Source: an uncultured Pseudomonadota bacterium (lineage in GTDB: Bacteria; Pseudomonadota; Gammaproteobacteria; Methylococcales; Methylomonadaceae). Taken from it: DNA of 7,693 nucleotides. The stretch is from positions 1 through 7,693 of the forward strand of contig CAIZCB010000173.1 of NCBI GenBank assembly GCA_903931355.1, read 5' to 3'. This document shows, piece after piece, positions 1 to 6,310 of this stretch. Position 1 is the first letter of the stretch, and each line of letters starts with the position of its first letter. Both the position numbers and the translations under genes were made by a program. The notes under the pieces are model-generated. The model did no database searches. It saw nothing but the letters and a program-made list of their open reading frames with translations, and had not been told where the DNA came from.

Positions 1-63
1 GTTGTCGCTGGACATACCGTCAGTACTTGTCTCGATGGTTGTGTTGGTGTCTTGTTATTTTAA
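1..63 (+). other. Possible 3' end of an upstream gene (undecided)
   Basis: All three forward frames are open from the window edge to stops at 61-63, 65-67 and 72-74, so the tail of an upstream gene may lie here. Frame 1 would end in the residues CLDGCVGVLLF and frame 2 in VSMVVLVSCYFK. Nothing in these short tails is recognisable, and the edge prevents a choice. A gene ending here would lie within about 20 bases of the next start, which would fit a shared transcript. Confidence 0.25.
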
Positions 64-81
64 ATAGAAGATGAGAAGTTG

Positions 82-468
82 ATGCATAAAGTTCAAGGTA
101 AAAACGGCAAGTGTTATTCGATAGAAATTGATGACTCTGGTTGTGAAATTAAAGTCTATGAAGGCAATCGTTGCCTTGGTGGATTTACTCTAAGTTGTCA
201 TGAAGAAGATTATGGCAATTATGAATCTTTCGATGTTTACACCATAACGCATATGAATCTTGGTGAGGCAAAGCGTAATGGATTAGGTCGGGAATGTCTT
301 AAATTGCATAAGAAAGAGTTTAGTTCTCCAATATTAGCTGGTCCAAATGATGGTAGTAAGTCAAATGATGGTAGTTATCTTATTGGTGATGGTCCAGGTT
401 TTATTAAAAAAATGCGGGAAGAAGGCTTTGTTTGTAGAGATAAGTGGGATGGATACGATGAATTCTAA
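82..468 (+). CDS. Small hypothetical protein, GNAT acetyltransferase-like
   Basis: This encodes a 128-residue soluble protein without signal peptide or membrane segment. I chose ATG at 82 over the adjacent TTG at 79; a purine-rich GAGAAG lies just upstream at 73-78, rather close. Residues 65-71 (RNGLGRE) resemble the acetyl-CoA pyrophosphate-binding loop (R/Q-x-x-G-x-G/A) of GNAT enzymes, and a helix follows. The C-terminal part (GDGPGF and KMREEGF, about 102-117) resembles, from memory, short hypothetical proteins of phages and proteobacteria with a GNAT-like fold. The usual N-terminal substrate strands are poorly recognisable, so catalytic activity is uncertain and no substrate can be named. 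It ends four bases before a REP-like repeat. A role as a partner or immunity protein of an upstream gene is possible but unsupported, because that gene is outside the window. Confidence 0.6.
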   Translation: MHKVQGKNGKCYSIEIDDSGCEIKVYEGNRCLGGFTLSCHEEDYGNYESFDVYTITHMNLGEAKRNGLGRECLKLHKKEFSSPILAGPNDGSKSNDGSYLIGDGPGFIKKMREEGFVCRDKWDGYDEF

Positions 469-470
469 GT

Positions 471-519
471 TTCCTCGTTCCCACGCGCTGCGTGGGAATG
501 CAGATTAACCGCGCCAGCG
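471..519 (+). repeat. Left REP-like palindrome, split by the IS (continues at 1861-1866)
   Basis: A perfect 9-bp stem, TTCCCACGC (478-486) with GCGTGGGAA (490-498) around a 3-base loop, is followed by the left arm of a second hairpin (ACCGC, 508-512). The right arm of that second hairpin is cut by the IS: GCG is at 517-519 and GT at 1861-1862. Joining 519 to 1861 gives a roughly 53-base repeat. It matches the reverse complement of 2431-2482 with about six differences, one of them a single-base gap. This is the REP-type end of the RAYT unit described below. Confidence 0.85.
512..519. repeat. Target-site duplication, left copy
   Basis: CGCCAGCG here is repeated exactly at 1853-1860, directly flanking the insertion sequence. 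The next base is G on both sides, so the duplication could be read as 8 or 9 bp. Reading 8 bp makes both IS ends start with GAGGGT. IS256-family elements generate 8-9 bp duplications. The perfect match suggests a recent insertion. Confidence 0.92.
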
Positions 520-547
520 GAGGGTATAAATAATTTTGTGTAAACGG
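520..547 (+). repeat. IS left terminal inverted repeat
   Basis: It starts GAGGGT and ends ATTTTGTGTAAACGG, pairing with 1825-1852 at 22 of 28 positions. The central bases 527-533 differ from the right end, which is AT-rich here and GTCCTAG-like there. Asymmetric middles are common in IS ends that also carry promoter functions. Confidence 0.88.
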
Positions 548-589
548 TCACTTGGCAGGAAACTGTCGTTACTTTGCGAGGAGTAAAAA

Positions 590-1813
590 ATGACCGAAAC
601 AAAATCAATCCCTACCGACCTGATAGATGCCTTATTGTCAGGCTATAAAAAACCCGAAGACGTGATAGGTGAAAATGGTTTACTGAAGCAGCTAACCAAA
701 GCGATTGTTGAACGCGCTTTGGAAGCTGAAATGGCTGAACATCTAGGCCACAGCAAACACAACCCTGTTATTAATCCTAGCGGCAACACCCGTAACGGTA
801 AAAGTAAAAAGACGCTCAAAGGTGAGTTTGGTGAATTACCCATCGAAATACCGCGTGATCGCCTTGGCAGCTTTGAACCGCAGTTAATACCCAAACATCA
901 GACACGCTGGACTGGCTTTGATGACAAAATCATTTCGCTTTATGCGCGTGGTATGACTGTCCGGGAAATTCAAAGCCATCTAACTGAAATGTATGGCGCA
1001 GAGGTATCACCGACGCTGATTTCCTCGGTGACTGATGCCGTCAATGATGAGGTAAAAGCCTGGCAATCACGCCCACTTGATCCTATTTTTCCTATCGTTT
1101 ATCTGGATTGTATCCATGTCAAAGTCCGCGATACTGGCGCTGTGCGCGTCAAAGCTATCTATTTGGCGATCGGTATTAATATGGCCGGAGAAAAAGAAGT
1201 ACTGGGCTTATGGATAGCCCAAACCGAAGGGGCCAAGTTCTGGTTACAAGTCGTCACCGAACTTAAGAATCGCGGCATTCAAGACATCTTTATTGCCTGT
1301 GTCGATGGATTGAAAGGCTTCCCCGAGGCGATTGAAGCGGTCTATCCGAAAGCGGCTGTGCAATTGTGCATCGTGCATTTGGTGCGTAATAGCTTGAATT
1401 TCGTAGGCTGGAAGCGACGTGCCGAGGTGGCCACTGATTTAAAAGCAATCTATCAATCGGCTACCGTTGATGAAGCCGAGCAGAAGCTGACCGAATTCGA
1501 GGTTAAATGGAACGAGGCTTATCCACCCATTGCTCAAAGCTGGCGACGCAACTGGGATCGAATCATCCCATTCTTTGACTATCCGCCTGAAATCCGGCGC
1601 ATTATCTATACCACCAATGCGATTGAGTCGGTCAACATGAGCTTACGTAAAATCACCAAAAATAGAGCCTCATTTCCTAATGATGAGGCTGTTATGAAAT
1701 TATTTTATCTGGCGTTGATGAATATTAGTAAGAAATGGACGATGCCATTGCGTGACTGGAAAGCCGCTCTCAATCGGTTTACTATCCAATTTGAAGATCG
1801 GATGTTGAGCTGA
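590..1813 (+). CDS. IS256-family (Mutator-type) transposase
   Basis: This is a 407-residue DDE transposase that cuts and rejoins the ends of its own element. The catalytic triad is visible as D173 (in YLDCIH), D239 (in CVDGLKG) and E346 (in TTNAIESVN). The family's C-x2-H motif is at C260/H263 (CIVHLVRN), between the second Asp and the Glu. The N-terminal part (about 30-155) holds the DNA-binding region, including the usual GMTVREI segment at 121-127. Length is normal for the family (about 400 residues), with no frameshift or internal stop. The start is supported by GAGGAG at 578-583, six bases before ATG. It is the only gene of the element and stops 11 bases before the right inverted repeat. 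An antisense open frame at 643-894 is a coding shadow. Confidence 0.97.
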   Translation: MTETKSIPTDLIDALLSGYKKPEDVIGENGLLKQLTKAIVERALEAEMAEHLGHSKHNPVINPSGNTRNGKSKKTLKGEFGELPIEIPRDRLGSFEPQLIPKHQTRWTGFDDKIISLYARGMTVREIQSHLTEMYGAEVSPTLISSVTDAVNDEVKAWQSRPLDPIFPIVYLDCIHVKVRDTGAVRVKAIYLAIGINMAGEKEVLGLWIAQTEGAKFWLQVVTELKNRGIQDIFIACVDGLKGFPEAIEAVYPKAAVQLCIVHLVRNSLNFVGWKRRAEVATDLKAIYQSATVDEAEQKLTEFEVKWNEAYPPIAQSWRRNWDRIIPFFDYPPEIRRIIYTTNAIESVNMSLRKITKNRASFPNDEAVMKLFYLALMNISKKWTMPLRDWKAALNRFTIQFEDRMLS

Positions 1814-1824
1814 TAATTTAAATT

Positions 1825-1852
1825 CCGTTTACACAAAATCTAGGACACCCTC
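1825..1852 (-). repeat. IS right terminal inverted repeat
   Basis: Read on the minus strand it starts GAGGGTGTCCTAG and ends TGTGTAAACGG, matching the left end at 22 of 28 positions. It lies immediately left of the second copy of the target duplication. Confidence 0.9.
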
Positions 1853-1860
1853 CGCCAGCG
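1853..1860. repeat. Target-site duplication, right copy
   Basis: CGCCAGCG is identical to 512-519 and resumes the interrupted REP, which continues with GTAACA at 1861-1866. Confidence 0.92.
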
Positions 1861-1897
1861 GTAACATAAGGCTAAGCAAACCAACCAAATCAAAACC

Positions 1898-2430
1898 ATG
1901 GGCCGCAGCCGTTACCGTATTCTCCAATCCGAACATCCGCACTTTCTAACCTGCACCGTACTGAACTGGATACCGCTGTTCACTCGGCCAGCGACGGTGC
2001 AAATCGTACTGGATGCTTTGCTTTACCGCCAGCAACAACACGGCTGGCGTATTTATGGTTACGTCATTTTGGAAAACCATTTGCACATGCTGGTACAAGC
2101 CGATGATTTACCCGCCTTGCCCATTTCAAATCCTACACTGCTCGCCAGTTGATTGATTATTTACAAGCAGCTAAGGCTGAGCGTTTGCTGGAGCAACTTA
2201 AGTGGTTTCGCAAAGCCCATAAAACCGACCGTAACTATCAACTGTGGGAAGAAGGTAGTCATCCGCAGTTAATCGATAATTCTGAAGTGCTGCGGCAAAA
2301 GCTGGATTACATCCATTTAAACCCCGTCAAGCGTGGCTATGTCGATTTAGCGGAGCATTGGCGGTATTCCAGTGCGCGAGATTATGCTGGGCTGACGGGG
2401 TTGTTGCCGGTGTTTCGGGATTGGTTTTAG
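1898..2430 (+). pseudogene. REP-associated tyrosine transposase (RAYT), frameshifted
   Basis: RAYTs are Y1-type HUH relatives of IS200/IS605 TnpA that are thought to move or maintain REP palindromes. The 5' part (1898-2152 in its own frame) begins MGRSRYRI and carries the metal-binding HUH motif as HLH at residues 61-63 (ENHLHMLVQ). The 3' part continues in another frame from about 2107. It reads FKSYTARQLIDYLQ, where a catalytic tyrosine is expected, then the conserved YIHLNPVKRGYV and a W-x-YSS block, and stops at 2428-2430. Comparing the frames places the break between about 2111 and 2122, as a net loss of one base (or four). Neither half alone has both HUH and tyrosine, so the gene is probably dead. 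No slippery heptamer supports programmed frameshifting. REP copies flank it in inverted orientation. No clear ribosome binding site precedes the ATG. Confidence 0.88.
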
Positions 2431-2484
2431 TGTTACCGTAGCGCGGTGGGTCTGCATTCCCACGCGGCGCGTGGGAACGAGGAA
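2431..2484 (-). repeat. Right REP-like palindrome of the RAYT unit
   Basis: This is the inverted copy of the left REP and begins directly after the RAYT stop codon. Its main hairpin pairs TTCCCACGCG (2457-2466) with CGCGTGGGAA (2468-2477) around a single base. Its inner part, TTACCG...GCGCGGTGGG (2433-2450), corresponds to the small second hairpin. Just beyond, GAGGAAT (2479-2485) can also pair with ATTCCTC (2490-2496). The paired copies bracketing the transposase define a unit of about 673 bp once the IS is removed. Confidence 0.85.
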
Positions 2485-2529
2485 TAGGGATTCCTCACAT
2501 TCGGTTAGTGTTCTACGATAATTCTTTAT

Positions 2530-2535
2530 TATAAT
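2530..2535 (+). promoter_or_regulatory. Likely -10 element of the sodB promoter
   Basis: TATAAT at 2530-2535 is a perfect sigma-70 -10 hexamer about 70 bases before the sodB start. No good -35 is seen at 16-18 bp: the candidates AGTGTT and TAGTGT are poor. The promoter may therefore need an activator or be weak; it is assigned on the -10 and its location only. Confidence 0.45.
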
Positions 2536-2607
2536 AGTAGGTAATTAGGCACAAAGGCTTCTAGCCCTAACCTAACTGCTGCTGTTCATTCAACATGGAG
2601 AATAAAG

Positions 2608-3189
2608 ATGACTTTTGAATTACCTGCATTACCGTACGAAAAAGACGCATTAGCACCGCACATCTCTGCGGAAACTATCGAATACCACTACGGCAAACAT
2701 CACCAAACCTACGTTACCAACTTAAACAACTTGGTACCAGGCACCGAGTTTGAAGGTTTGTCTTTAGAAGAAATCGTTAAAACATCAACTGGCGGCATTT
2801 TCAACAATGCAGCGCAAGTTTGGAACCACACTTTCTATTGGAATGGCTTGGCTCCTAACGCTGGCGGCGAACCAACAGGCGCTTTGGCGGATGCGATTAA
2901 CGCAACTTTTGGCTCATTTGAAAAATTCAAAGAAGAGTTCAGCAAATGCGCAGTCACCACTTTCGGCTCAGGCTGGGCTTGGTTGGTTAAAAATGCTGAT
3001 GGTAGCTTGGCATTAGTAAGCACTAGCAACGCTGGTTGCCCATTAACTGCTGGTCAAACCCCTGTTTTGACTTGTGACGTTTGGGAACACGCTTACTACA
3101 TCGACTTCCGTAACTTGCGTCCTAAATACCTAGAAGCATTCTGGGCATTGGTAAACTGGGAAGTAGCTAACGCTAACTTCGCAGCGTAA
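2608..3189 (+). CDS. sodB: Iron superoxide dismutase
   Basis: This cytoplasmic enzyme of 193 residues converts superoxide to hydrogen peroxide and oxygen. The four metal ligands are all present: H27 (in EYHYGKHH), H74 (in WNHTFYW), D157 and H161 (in DVWEHAYY). Gln at position 70 (AAQVWNH), which hydrogen-bonds the metal-bound solvent in the N-terminal half, is the usual mark of the iron rather than the manganese form. The family signature [10 protein letters not shown] is intact and the length equals that of typical SodB (about 193). GGAG at 2597-2600 lies seven bases before ATG. There is no signal peptide. The gene stands alone between a putative promoter at 2530 and a strong terminator at 3197-3232. 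Metal specificity is inferred from sequence only; cambialistic use cannot be excluded. Confidence 0.97.
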   Translation: MTFELPALPYEKDALAPHISAETIEYHYGKHHQTYVTNLNNLVPGTEFEGLSLEEIVKTSTGGIFNNAAQVWNHTFYWNGLAPNAGGEPTGALADAINATFGSFEKFKEEFSKCAVTTFGSGWAWLVKNADGSLALVSTSNAGCPLTAGQTPVLTCDVWEHAYYIDFRNLRPKYLEAFWALVNWEVANANFAA

Positions 3190-3196
3190 GACGCTT

Positions 3197-3233
3197 AAAA
3201 ATCCCGTTGTTAATCTTAGCAACGGGATTTTTT
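3197..3233. terminator. Bidirectional intrinsic terminator between sodB and the toxin-antitoxin pair
   Basis: A perfect 13-bp stem pairs AAAAATCCCGTTG (3197-3209) with CAACGGGATTTTT (3220-3232) around a 10-base loop. A T-run follows on the plus strand and, by symmetry, one on the minus strand. It starts eight bases after the sodB stop and lies about 50 bases beyond the antitoxin stop, so it can end both converging transcripts. Confidence 0.9.
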
Positions 3234-3282
3234 ATGCCTATTGATAATTTTTAGCTGGCATAACAAAGCGTTAAGCTGTTTA

Positions 3283-3579
3283 TCAAACAGGCTCTAGCTC
3301 TATTTTTACTTTTTTACCAAGTGCAGCTGCGGCACTTATTAGTGTTGCAAGCGTTAGGCTAGTATCTTCTTCATCTAATAAACGATTAAGCGATGAGCGG
3401 CTGGTATGCATTTTTTTAGCCATTATCGTTTTGTTGTAATTAAGTGCCGCCATTCCTTGTGAAATTTGCCAAGCAATAACTCGCTTAGTTGCAACGGCTG
3501 TTACTTCTTCAAGCATTCCTTCTTCGCTAAGAAAGTCGTCAAAATTAGTGCCGATATGAATGTTGTCTTGTGTATTCAT
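3283..3579 (-). CDS. HigA-type antitoxin with helix-turn-helix domain
   Basis: This is a 98-residue XRE/Cro-like DNA-binding protein, expected to neutralise the upstream toxin and to repress their shared promoter. The helix-turn-helix spans about residues 47-85 (NKTIMAKKMHTSRSSLNRLLD, then a helix rich in Ala/Leu). The acidic N-terminal third (FDDFLSEEGMLEE) could be a toxin-contact region, as in related antitoxins. Its ATG overlaps the toxin stop as ATGA (3576-3579), giving translational coupling; GGA lies a few bases upstream inside the toxin gene. Order toxin-antitoxin is typical of HigBA. Similar proteins are often annotated as putative transcriptional regulators, so the antitoxin role rests on the pairing. 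Confidence 0.85.
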   Translation of the reverse strand: MNTQDNIHIGTNFDDFLSEEGMLEEVTAVATKRVIAWQISQGMAALNYNKTIMAKKMHTSRSSLNRLLDEEDTSLTLATLISAAAALGKKVKIELEPV

Positions 3580-3920
3580 GATTTTCCACGTAAGGTTTTT
3601 AATCGTTGTTTTGCTAAATTTAGCTCTGGTTTAGGTGTTTTTTGTTCTTTCTTGATAAATCCATGTAGAAGAATCATGGTTTGATTGTCGATGACGAATA
3701 GCACCCGAGCGATGCGGTTATTTAGTTTTGTTCGCACCTCCCAAATATCGCCTTCAACATGATCGACTAACGGCATTCCAAGAGGCCAGCCAAATTGCAC
3801 TGATTTAATATCCTCACCTATGATTTTTCTATCCTGAACGAGTAACTCTTTTAACCATTCTCTAACAGGTTCATTGCCGGATTCAGTTGCAAAAAAATTA
3901 ACAGAAAGTATTGGTTTCAT
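3576..3920 (-). CDS. HigB-type toxin, RelE superfamily (phage Gp49-like)
   Basis: This 114-residue basic protein matches the Gp49-like/HigB branch of RelE mRNA interferases, which cleave mRNA on the ribosome. Visible landmarks are the N-terminal helix region (PVREWLKELL, 18-27), the strand IWEVR (59-63), the basic R-V-L-F strand (72-75) and the family's C-terminal block HGFIKKEQKTPKPEL (86-100). I start at ATG 3920 because homologues begin near MKPI; a GTG at 3947 would add nine hydrophobic residues. No strong ribosome binding site precedes the ATG. A TTGTCG-N17-TACATT promoter sits so close that the message could be nearly leaderless. The gene overlaps the antitoxin by four bases. Activity is inferred from family membership. 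Confidence 0.87.
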   Translation of the reverse strand: MKPILSVNFFATESGNEPVREWLKELLVQDRKIIGEDIKSVQFGWPLGMPLVDHVEGDIWEVRTKLNNRIARVLFVIDNQTMILLHGFIKKEQKTPKPELNLAKQRLKTLRGKS

Positions 3921-3926
3921 GTTTTG

Positions 3927-3962
3927 AATGTACCAAAAAAAATACACAACGACAACTTTATA
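3927..3962 (-). promoter_or_regulatory. Candidate promoter of the toxin-antitoxin operon
   Basis: On the minus strand, TTGTCG (3955-3950) and TACATT (3932-3927) are separated by 17 bases, a good sigma-70 spacing, but transcription would begin almost at the toxin ATG. An alternative -10, TATAAA (3962-3957), would leave a leader of about 30 bases but has only a poor -35. I cannot choose between them. No clear palindromic operator for the antitoxin was seen. Confidence 0.4.
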
Positions 3963-4031
3963 CTGTTTTTGCTTGGTAGATTAAAAAATATCTATTGATA
4001 AGATACACGCTTGATTGCTTATGCTTAAAAA

Positions 4032-4065
4032 TTGGCAGATAACTGTCACTTTCTCAGTGTATAAA
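4032..4065 (+). promoter_or_regulatory. Putative PhoB box with -10, lipoprotein-corA promoter
   Basis: The 18-base stretch TTGGCAGATAACTGTCAC (4032-4049) matches the PhoB-box consensus CTGTCATAWAWCTGTCAY at 15 of 18 positions. The second heptamer and the AT-rich linker match fully. Exactly 10 bases follow, then TATAAA (4060-4065), the same spacing as in the E. coli phoA promoter. There is no proper -35 at 17 bp, as expected for a PhoB-dependent promoter. Transcription would start near 4072, about 37 bases before the lipoprotein ATG. The assignment comes from pattern and spacing only. Confidence 0.6.
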
Positions 4066-4108
4066 GATACTTTTTTAAAGATCTGTCGTATTGACTGATG
4101 AAATTGCT

Positions 4109-5296
4109 ATGACACTTTCCAAATCCCTAGTCGCCAAACCGTTAATCATCCTCACCGCATTAAGCTTACAAGCCTGCCTTTCCCCTATCGCTCTCGATCA
4201 CGCGGTCATGGCCTATGATCAAACCGCGACTGAAATTCAATCCAAGCAGTTGTTGCTGAACATCGCCCGTGCTCATCAACATCAACCGTTACATTTCACC
4301 GGCGTTTCTAATATCGCCGCCACCTTTAACTTTCAATTCAATGCTGGCGCAACCCCGGCTTTAACTGGCGAAGCTGGCGCGTTAATGACGCCGATTTTTG
4401 GCGGCACAGTATCGGAAAATCCCACCATCAGTATCGTGCCGATTGAAGGCGAAGAATTTACGCGCCGCTTATTAACCCCGTTTCAAGAAAACAAATTAAC
4501 CATGTTGCTACGTCAAGGTGCGGATGTTGATTTGATTTTGCGCTTGTTAGCTGGCGAATTGCGGATTAAAGAAAATGGCCAAGAGCATGTGCTGAATAAC
4601 AAGCCAAACGATGTCGATGGCTATCGCCAATTTCGCCAAGCGGTGACTCATCTTTCCTCGGTTCAGGATCGGCATAATTTGTTTGTCGAGCCATTATGGT
4701 TTGATCAAAGCTGGGTAGTTAGCGAAACTTCGATGACTAGCGAACAGCTGATTAATTTCCAGAAAGAATACAAAGTCGAGCATTTGCCAAGCAAGCAATT
4801 AAAGCTTACTAAGCGAGTGGCGGGGCATATTATTCTCACCAATTACGATCCGCATTTATTGAGTAACGACGAGCGAATTAAGCTCAACGACGAAGCTGAT
4901 AATGGCTCAATTAATGATGTGATGGTTGATATTCGTGGCGATTATCCTGGTGGTGAACTGCCGTTGCATGGGTTTTTCAGGCTACGTAGTTTTTACAATG
5001 TCCTGAATTTTATTGGTCGTGATTTAGATGACGAGCCAGAGTTTGCTATCGATAAGCATCCTTCTACCCCCGCAGTTCGCGAAAATCCAATTCATACCTT
5101 AGCAATTTCGGTTTCTAAACACGAACCTGATGATGTCAATCTTTCTGTGTATTACGAAGGTTTTTACTATGCGGTAAAAGCCGAATCAGGCTATCAATGG
5201 AATCGCGAAGGTTTTCGTTTGTTACACCAGATATTCCAAATGACCATGGCCGATCTTGCTCAAAAAGGTGCGCCGCAAATTACCATTTCTAAATGA
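4109..5296 (+). CDS. Predicted lipoprotein of unknown function
   Basis: The 395-residue product begins with a classic lipoprotein signal: basic SKSLVAK, a hydrophobic stretch (PLIILTALSL) and the lipobox LQAC with Cys at 23. It should be exported, lipidated and anchored in the envelope. Leu-Ser after the Cys does not signal inner-membrane retention by the +2 Asp rule, so outer-membrane sorting is likely. I prefer ATG 4109 to an in-frame TTG at 4091 because it gives a normal-length signal peptide; neither has a strong ribosome binding site. The mature part has no recognised domain. There is a Gly/Ala-rich patch (about 75-105, including MTPIFGGTVSENPT), no further membrane segment, and a charged C-terminal half. 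Its stop overlaps the ribosome binding site of corA, which argues for co-expression and perhaps related work. A putative PhoB promoter precedes it. I do not assign a function. Confidence 0.85.
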   Translation: MTLSKSLVAKPLIILTALSLQACLSPIALDHAVMAYDQTATEIQSKQLLLNIARAHQHQPLHFTGVSNIAATFNFQFNAGATPALTGEAGALMTPIFGGTVSENPTISIVPIEGEEFTRRLLTPFQENKLTMLLRQGADVDLILRLLAGELRIKENGQEHVLNNKPNDVDGYRQFRQAVTHLSSVQDRHNLFVEPLWFDQSWVVSETSMTSEQLINFQKEYKVEHLPSKQLKLTKRVAGHIILTNYDPHLLSNDERIKLNDEADNGSINDVMVDIRGDYPGGELPLHGFFRLRSFYNVLNFIGRDLDDEPEFAIDKHPSTPAVRENPIHTLAISVSKHEPDDVNLSVYYEGFYYAVKAESGYQWNREGFRLLHQIFQMTMADLAQKGAPQITISK

Positions 5297-5300
5297 GGAA
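5295..5300 (+). promoter_or_regulatory. corA ribosome binding site overlapping the lipoprotein stop
   Basis: GAGGAA at 5295-5300 lies nine bases before ATG 5310 and shares bases with the TGA at 5294-5296. It fixes the corA start, excluding the longer frame opening at 5256, and suggests translational coupling to the upstream lipoprotein gene. Confidence 0.8.
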
Positions 5301-5309
5301 ACAGCGTTG

Positions 5310-6296
5310 ATGAATTCGATCAATCACAACATGGTGATGAAATGCGTCGCTTATGAAAACGGTATCGCGATTGGCGATGTGGTTTTAGAAGACATTAGCG
5401 AAGTGTTAAAACGCGACAATACTTTTATTTGGCTCGGCTTGCGTGAGGCTAACAAAGAACTGCTCGGCAAAATTCAGGAAGAATTTGGTTTACACGAATT
5501 GGCTATCGAAGATGCTTGTTCTGCACACCAACGGCCAAAGATTGAAGAATACGGTGATTCCTTATTCATCGTTTTACACACCGCCCATCTAGGCGAAGAC
5601 AAAGTTGAATTTGGCGAATCGCATTTGTTTTTAGGGCCGCGTTTTTTGGTCACTGTCCGTCATGGCGCGTCGAAAAGTTTAAGCAAAGTCCGCGAGCGTT
5701 GCGAAGCGATGCCGAATCAATTAAGCAAAGGCCCAGGTTTTGCTCTGTACGCGATTATGGATTTCATTGTCGATAACTACATGCCGGTGATTCATGGTTT
5801 GCAGGCGCGTTTCGATGTTTTGGAAGAGGCGATTTTTGCCTACAAACCCAGTCGGCAAACCATGGAAGACCTCTATAAACTCAAGCGTGAATTGCTGTTA
5901 TTAGAAACCGCGATTAATCCGGTGATTGATATTTGCAATGAATTGATGCGTTTTCATAACGAGCTAATTCCTAAAGAGGTTTTAGTTTATTTCCGCGACA
6001 TTGCCGACCATATCAAACGCATTGATCAAGCGATCCACAGTATGCGCGAAATGTTGCTGGCAGCGATGCAAGTCCATCTTACTTTTGAGACCGTCAGACA
6101 AAATGATGTGGTTAAACAACTGGCTGGCTGGGGCGCGATTTTAGCGATACCGACTATGGTGTTTAGTTGGTACGGGATGAATTTTAAGCACATGCCAGAG
6201 CTGGAATGGCAATACAGTTATCCGTTGGTGATTGCGGTGGTGACTTTAGGAAGCGCCCTGCTGTATTGGCGATTGAAAAAGGCGCGTTGGCTGTAA
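5310..6296 (+). CDS. corA: CorA-family magnesium/cobalt transport protein
   Basis: This 328-residue inner-membrane channel is expected to form a pentamer that admits Mg2+ (and Co2+ or Ni2+) down its gradient. The large N-terminal cytoplasmic domain (about 1-265) ends in the long charged helices that line the funnel (DNYMPVIHGLQARFDVLEE onward). Two C-terminal membrane segments follow, at about 271-288 and 303-322. The selectivity signature YGMNF, with GMN at 289-291, sits at the end of the first. The short loop MPELEW precedes the second, and the C-terminus is basic (RLKKARW), as in the family. Length is normal (316-330 is usual). It is the second gene of a two-gene unit with the lipoprotein. 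CorA relatives such as ZntB can export zinc, but ZntB usually has GIN or GVN. GMN favours Mg2+ uptake, though substrate remains inferred. Confidence 0.95.
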   Translation: MNSINHNMVMKCVAYENGIAIGDVVLEDISEVLKRDNTFIWLGLREANKELLGKIQEEFGLHELAIEDACSAHQRPKIEEYGDSLFIVLHTAHLGEDKVEFGESHLFLGPRFLVTVRHGASKSLSKVRERCEAMPNQLSKGPGFALYAIMDFIVDNYMPVIHGLQARFDVLEEAIFAYKPSRQTMEDLYKLKRELLLLETAINPVIDICNELMRFHNELIPKEVLVYFRDIADHIKRIDQAIHSMREMLLAAMQVHLTFETVRQNDVVKQLAGWGAILAIPTMVFSWYGMNFKHMPELEWQYSYPLVIAVVTLGSALLYWRLKKARWL

Positions 6297-6310
6297 TCGC
6301 ATGATTTTGA

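Larger units (their letters stand above)
520..1852 (+). mobile_element. IS256-family insertion sequence, complete (1333 bp)
   Basis: The element carries one full-length Mutator/IS256 transposase gene between imperfect inverted repeats at 520-547 and 1825-1852. These are identical at 22 of 28 positions: the outer six bases GAGGGT and an inner block ATTTTGTGTAAACGG are conserved, and the middle diverges. It is flanked by the exact duplication CGCCAGCG. Length, ends, duplication and intact gene all match a typical member of the family, so it is probably still mobile or was until recently. It sits inside the inner hairpin of the left REP of a RAYT unit, separating that REP from the RAYT gene. Confidence 0.95.

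Noticed and set aside
2105..2152. Programmed frameshift joining the two RAYT halves
   Set aside because: No slippery heptamer in the right phase and no downstream structure is seen, and RAYT genes are not known to use frameshifting. A plain deletion of one (or four) bases explains it better.
471..2484. CRISPR array from repeated TTCCCACGC palindromes
   Set aside because: There are only two copies, inverted and flanking a transposase gene, without regular spacers; they are REP ends.
2518..2536. Fur box over the sodB promoter
   Set aside because: GATAAT at the left looks promising, but only about 9 of 19 positions match the consensus in this AT-rich stretch, which is near chance.
3276..3290. 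Terminator hairpin CTGTTT/AAACAG at the antitoxin end
   Set aside because: The stem is only 6 bp, overlaps the antitoxin stop and has no T-run; the stronger stem at 3197-3232 serves this role.
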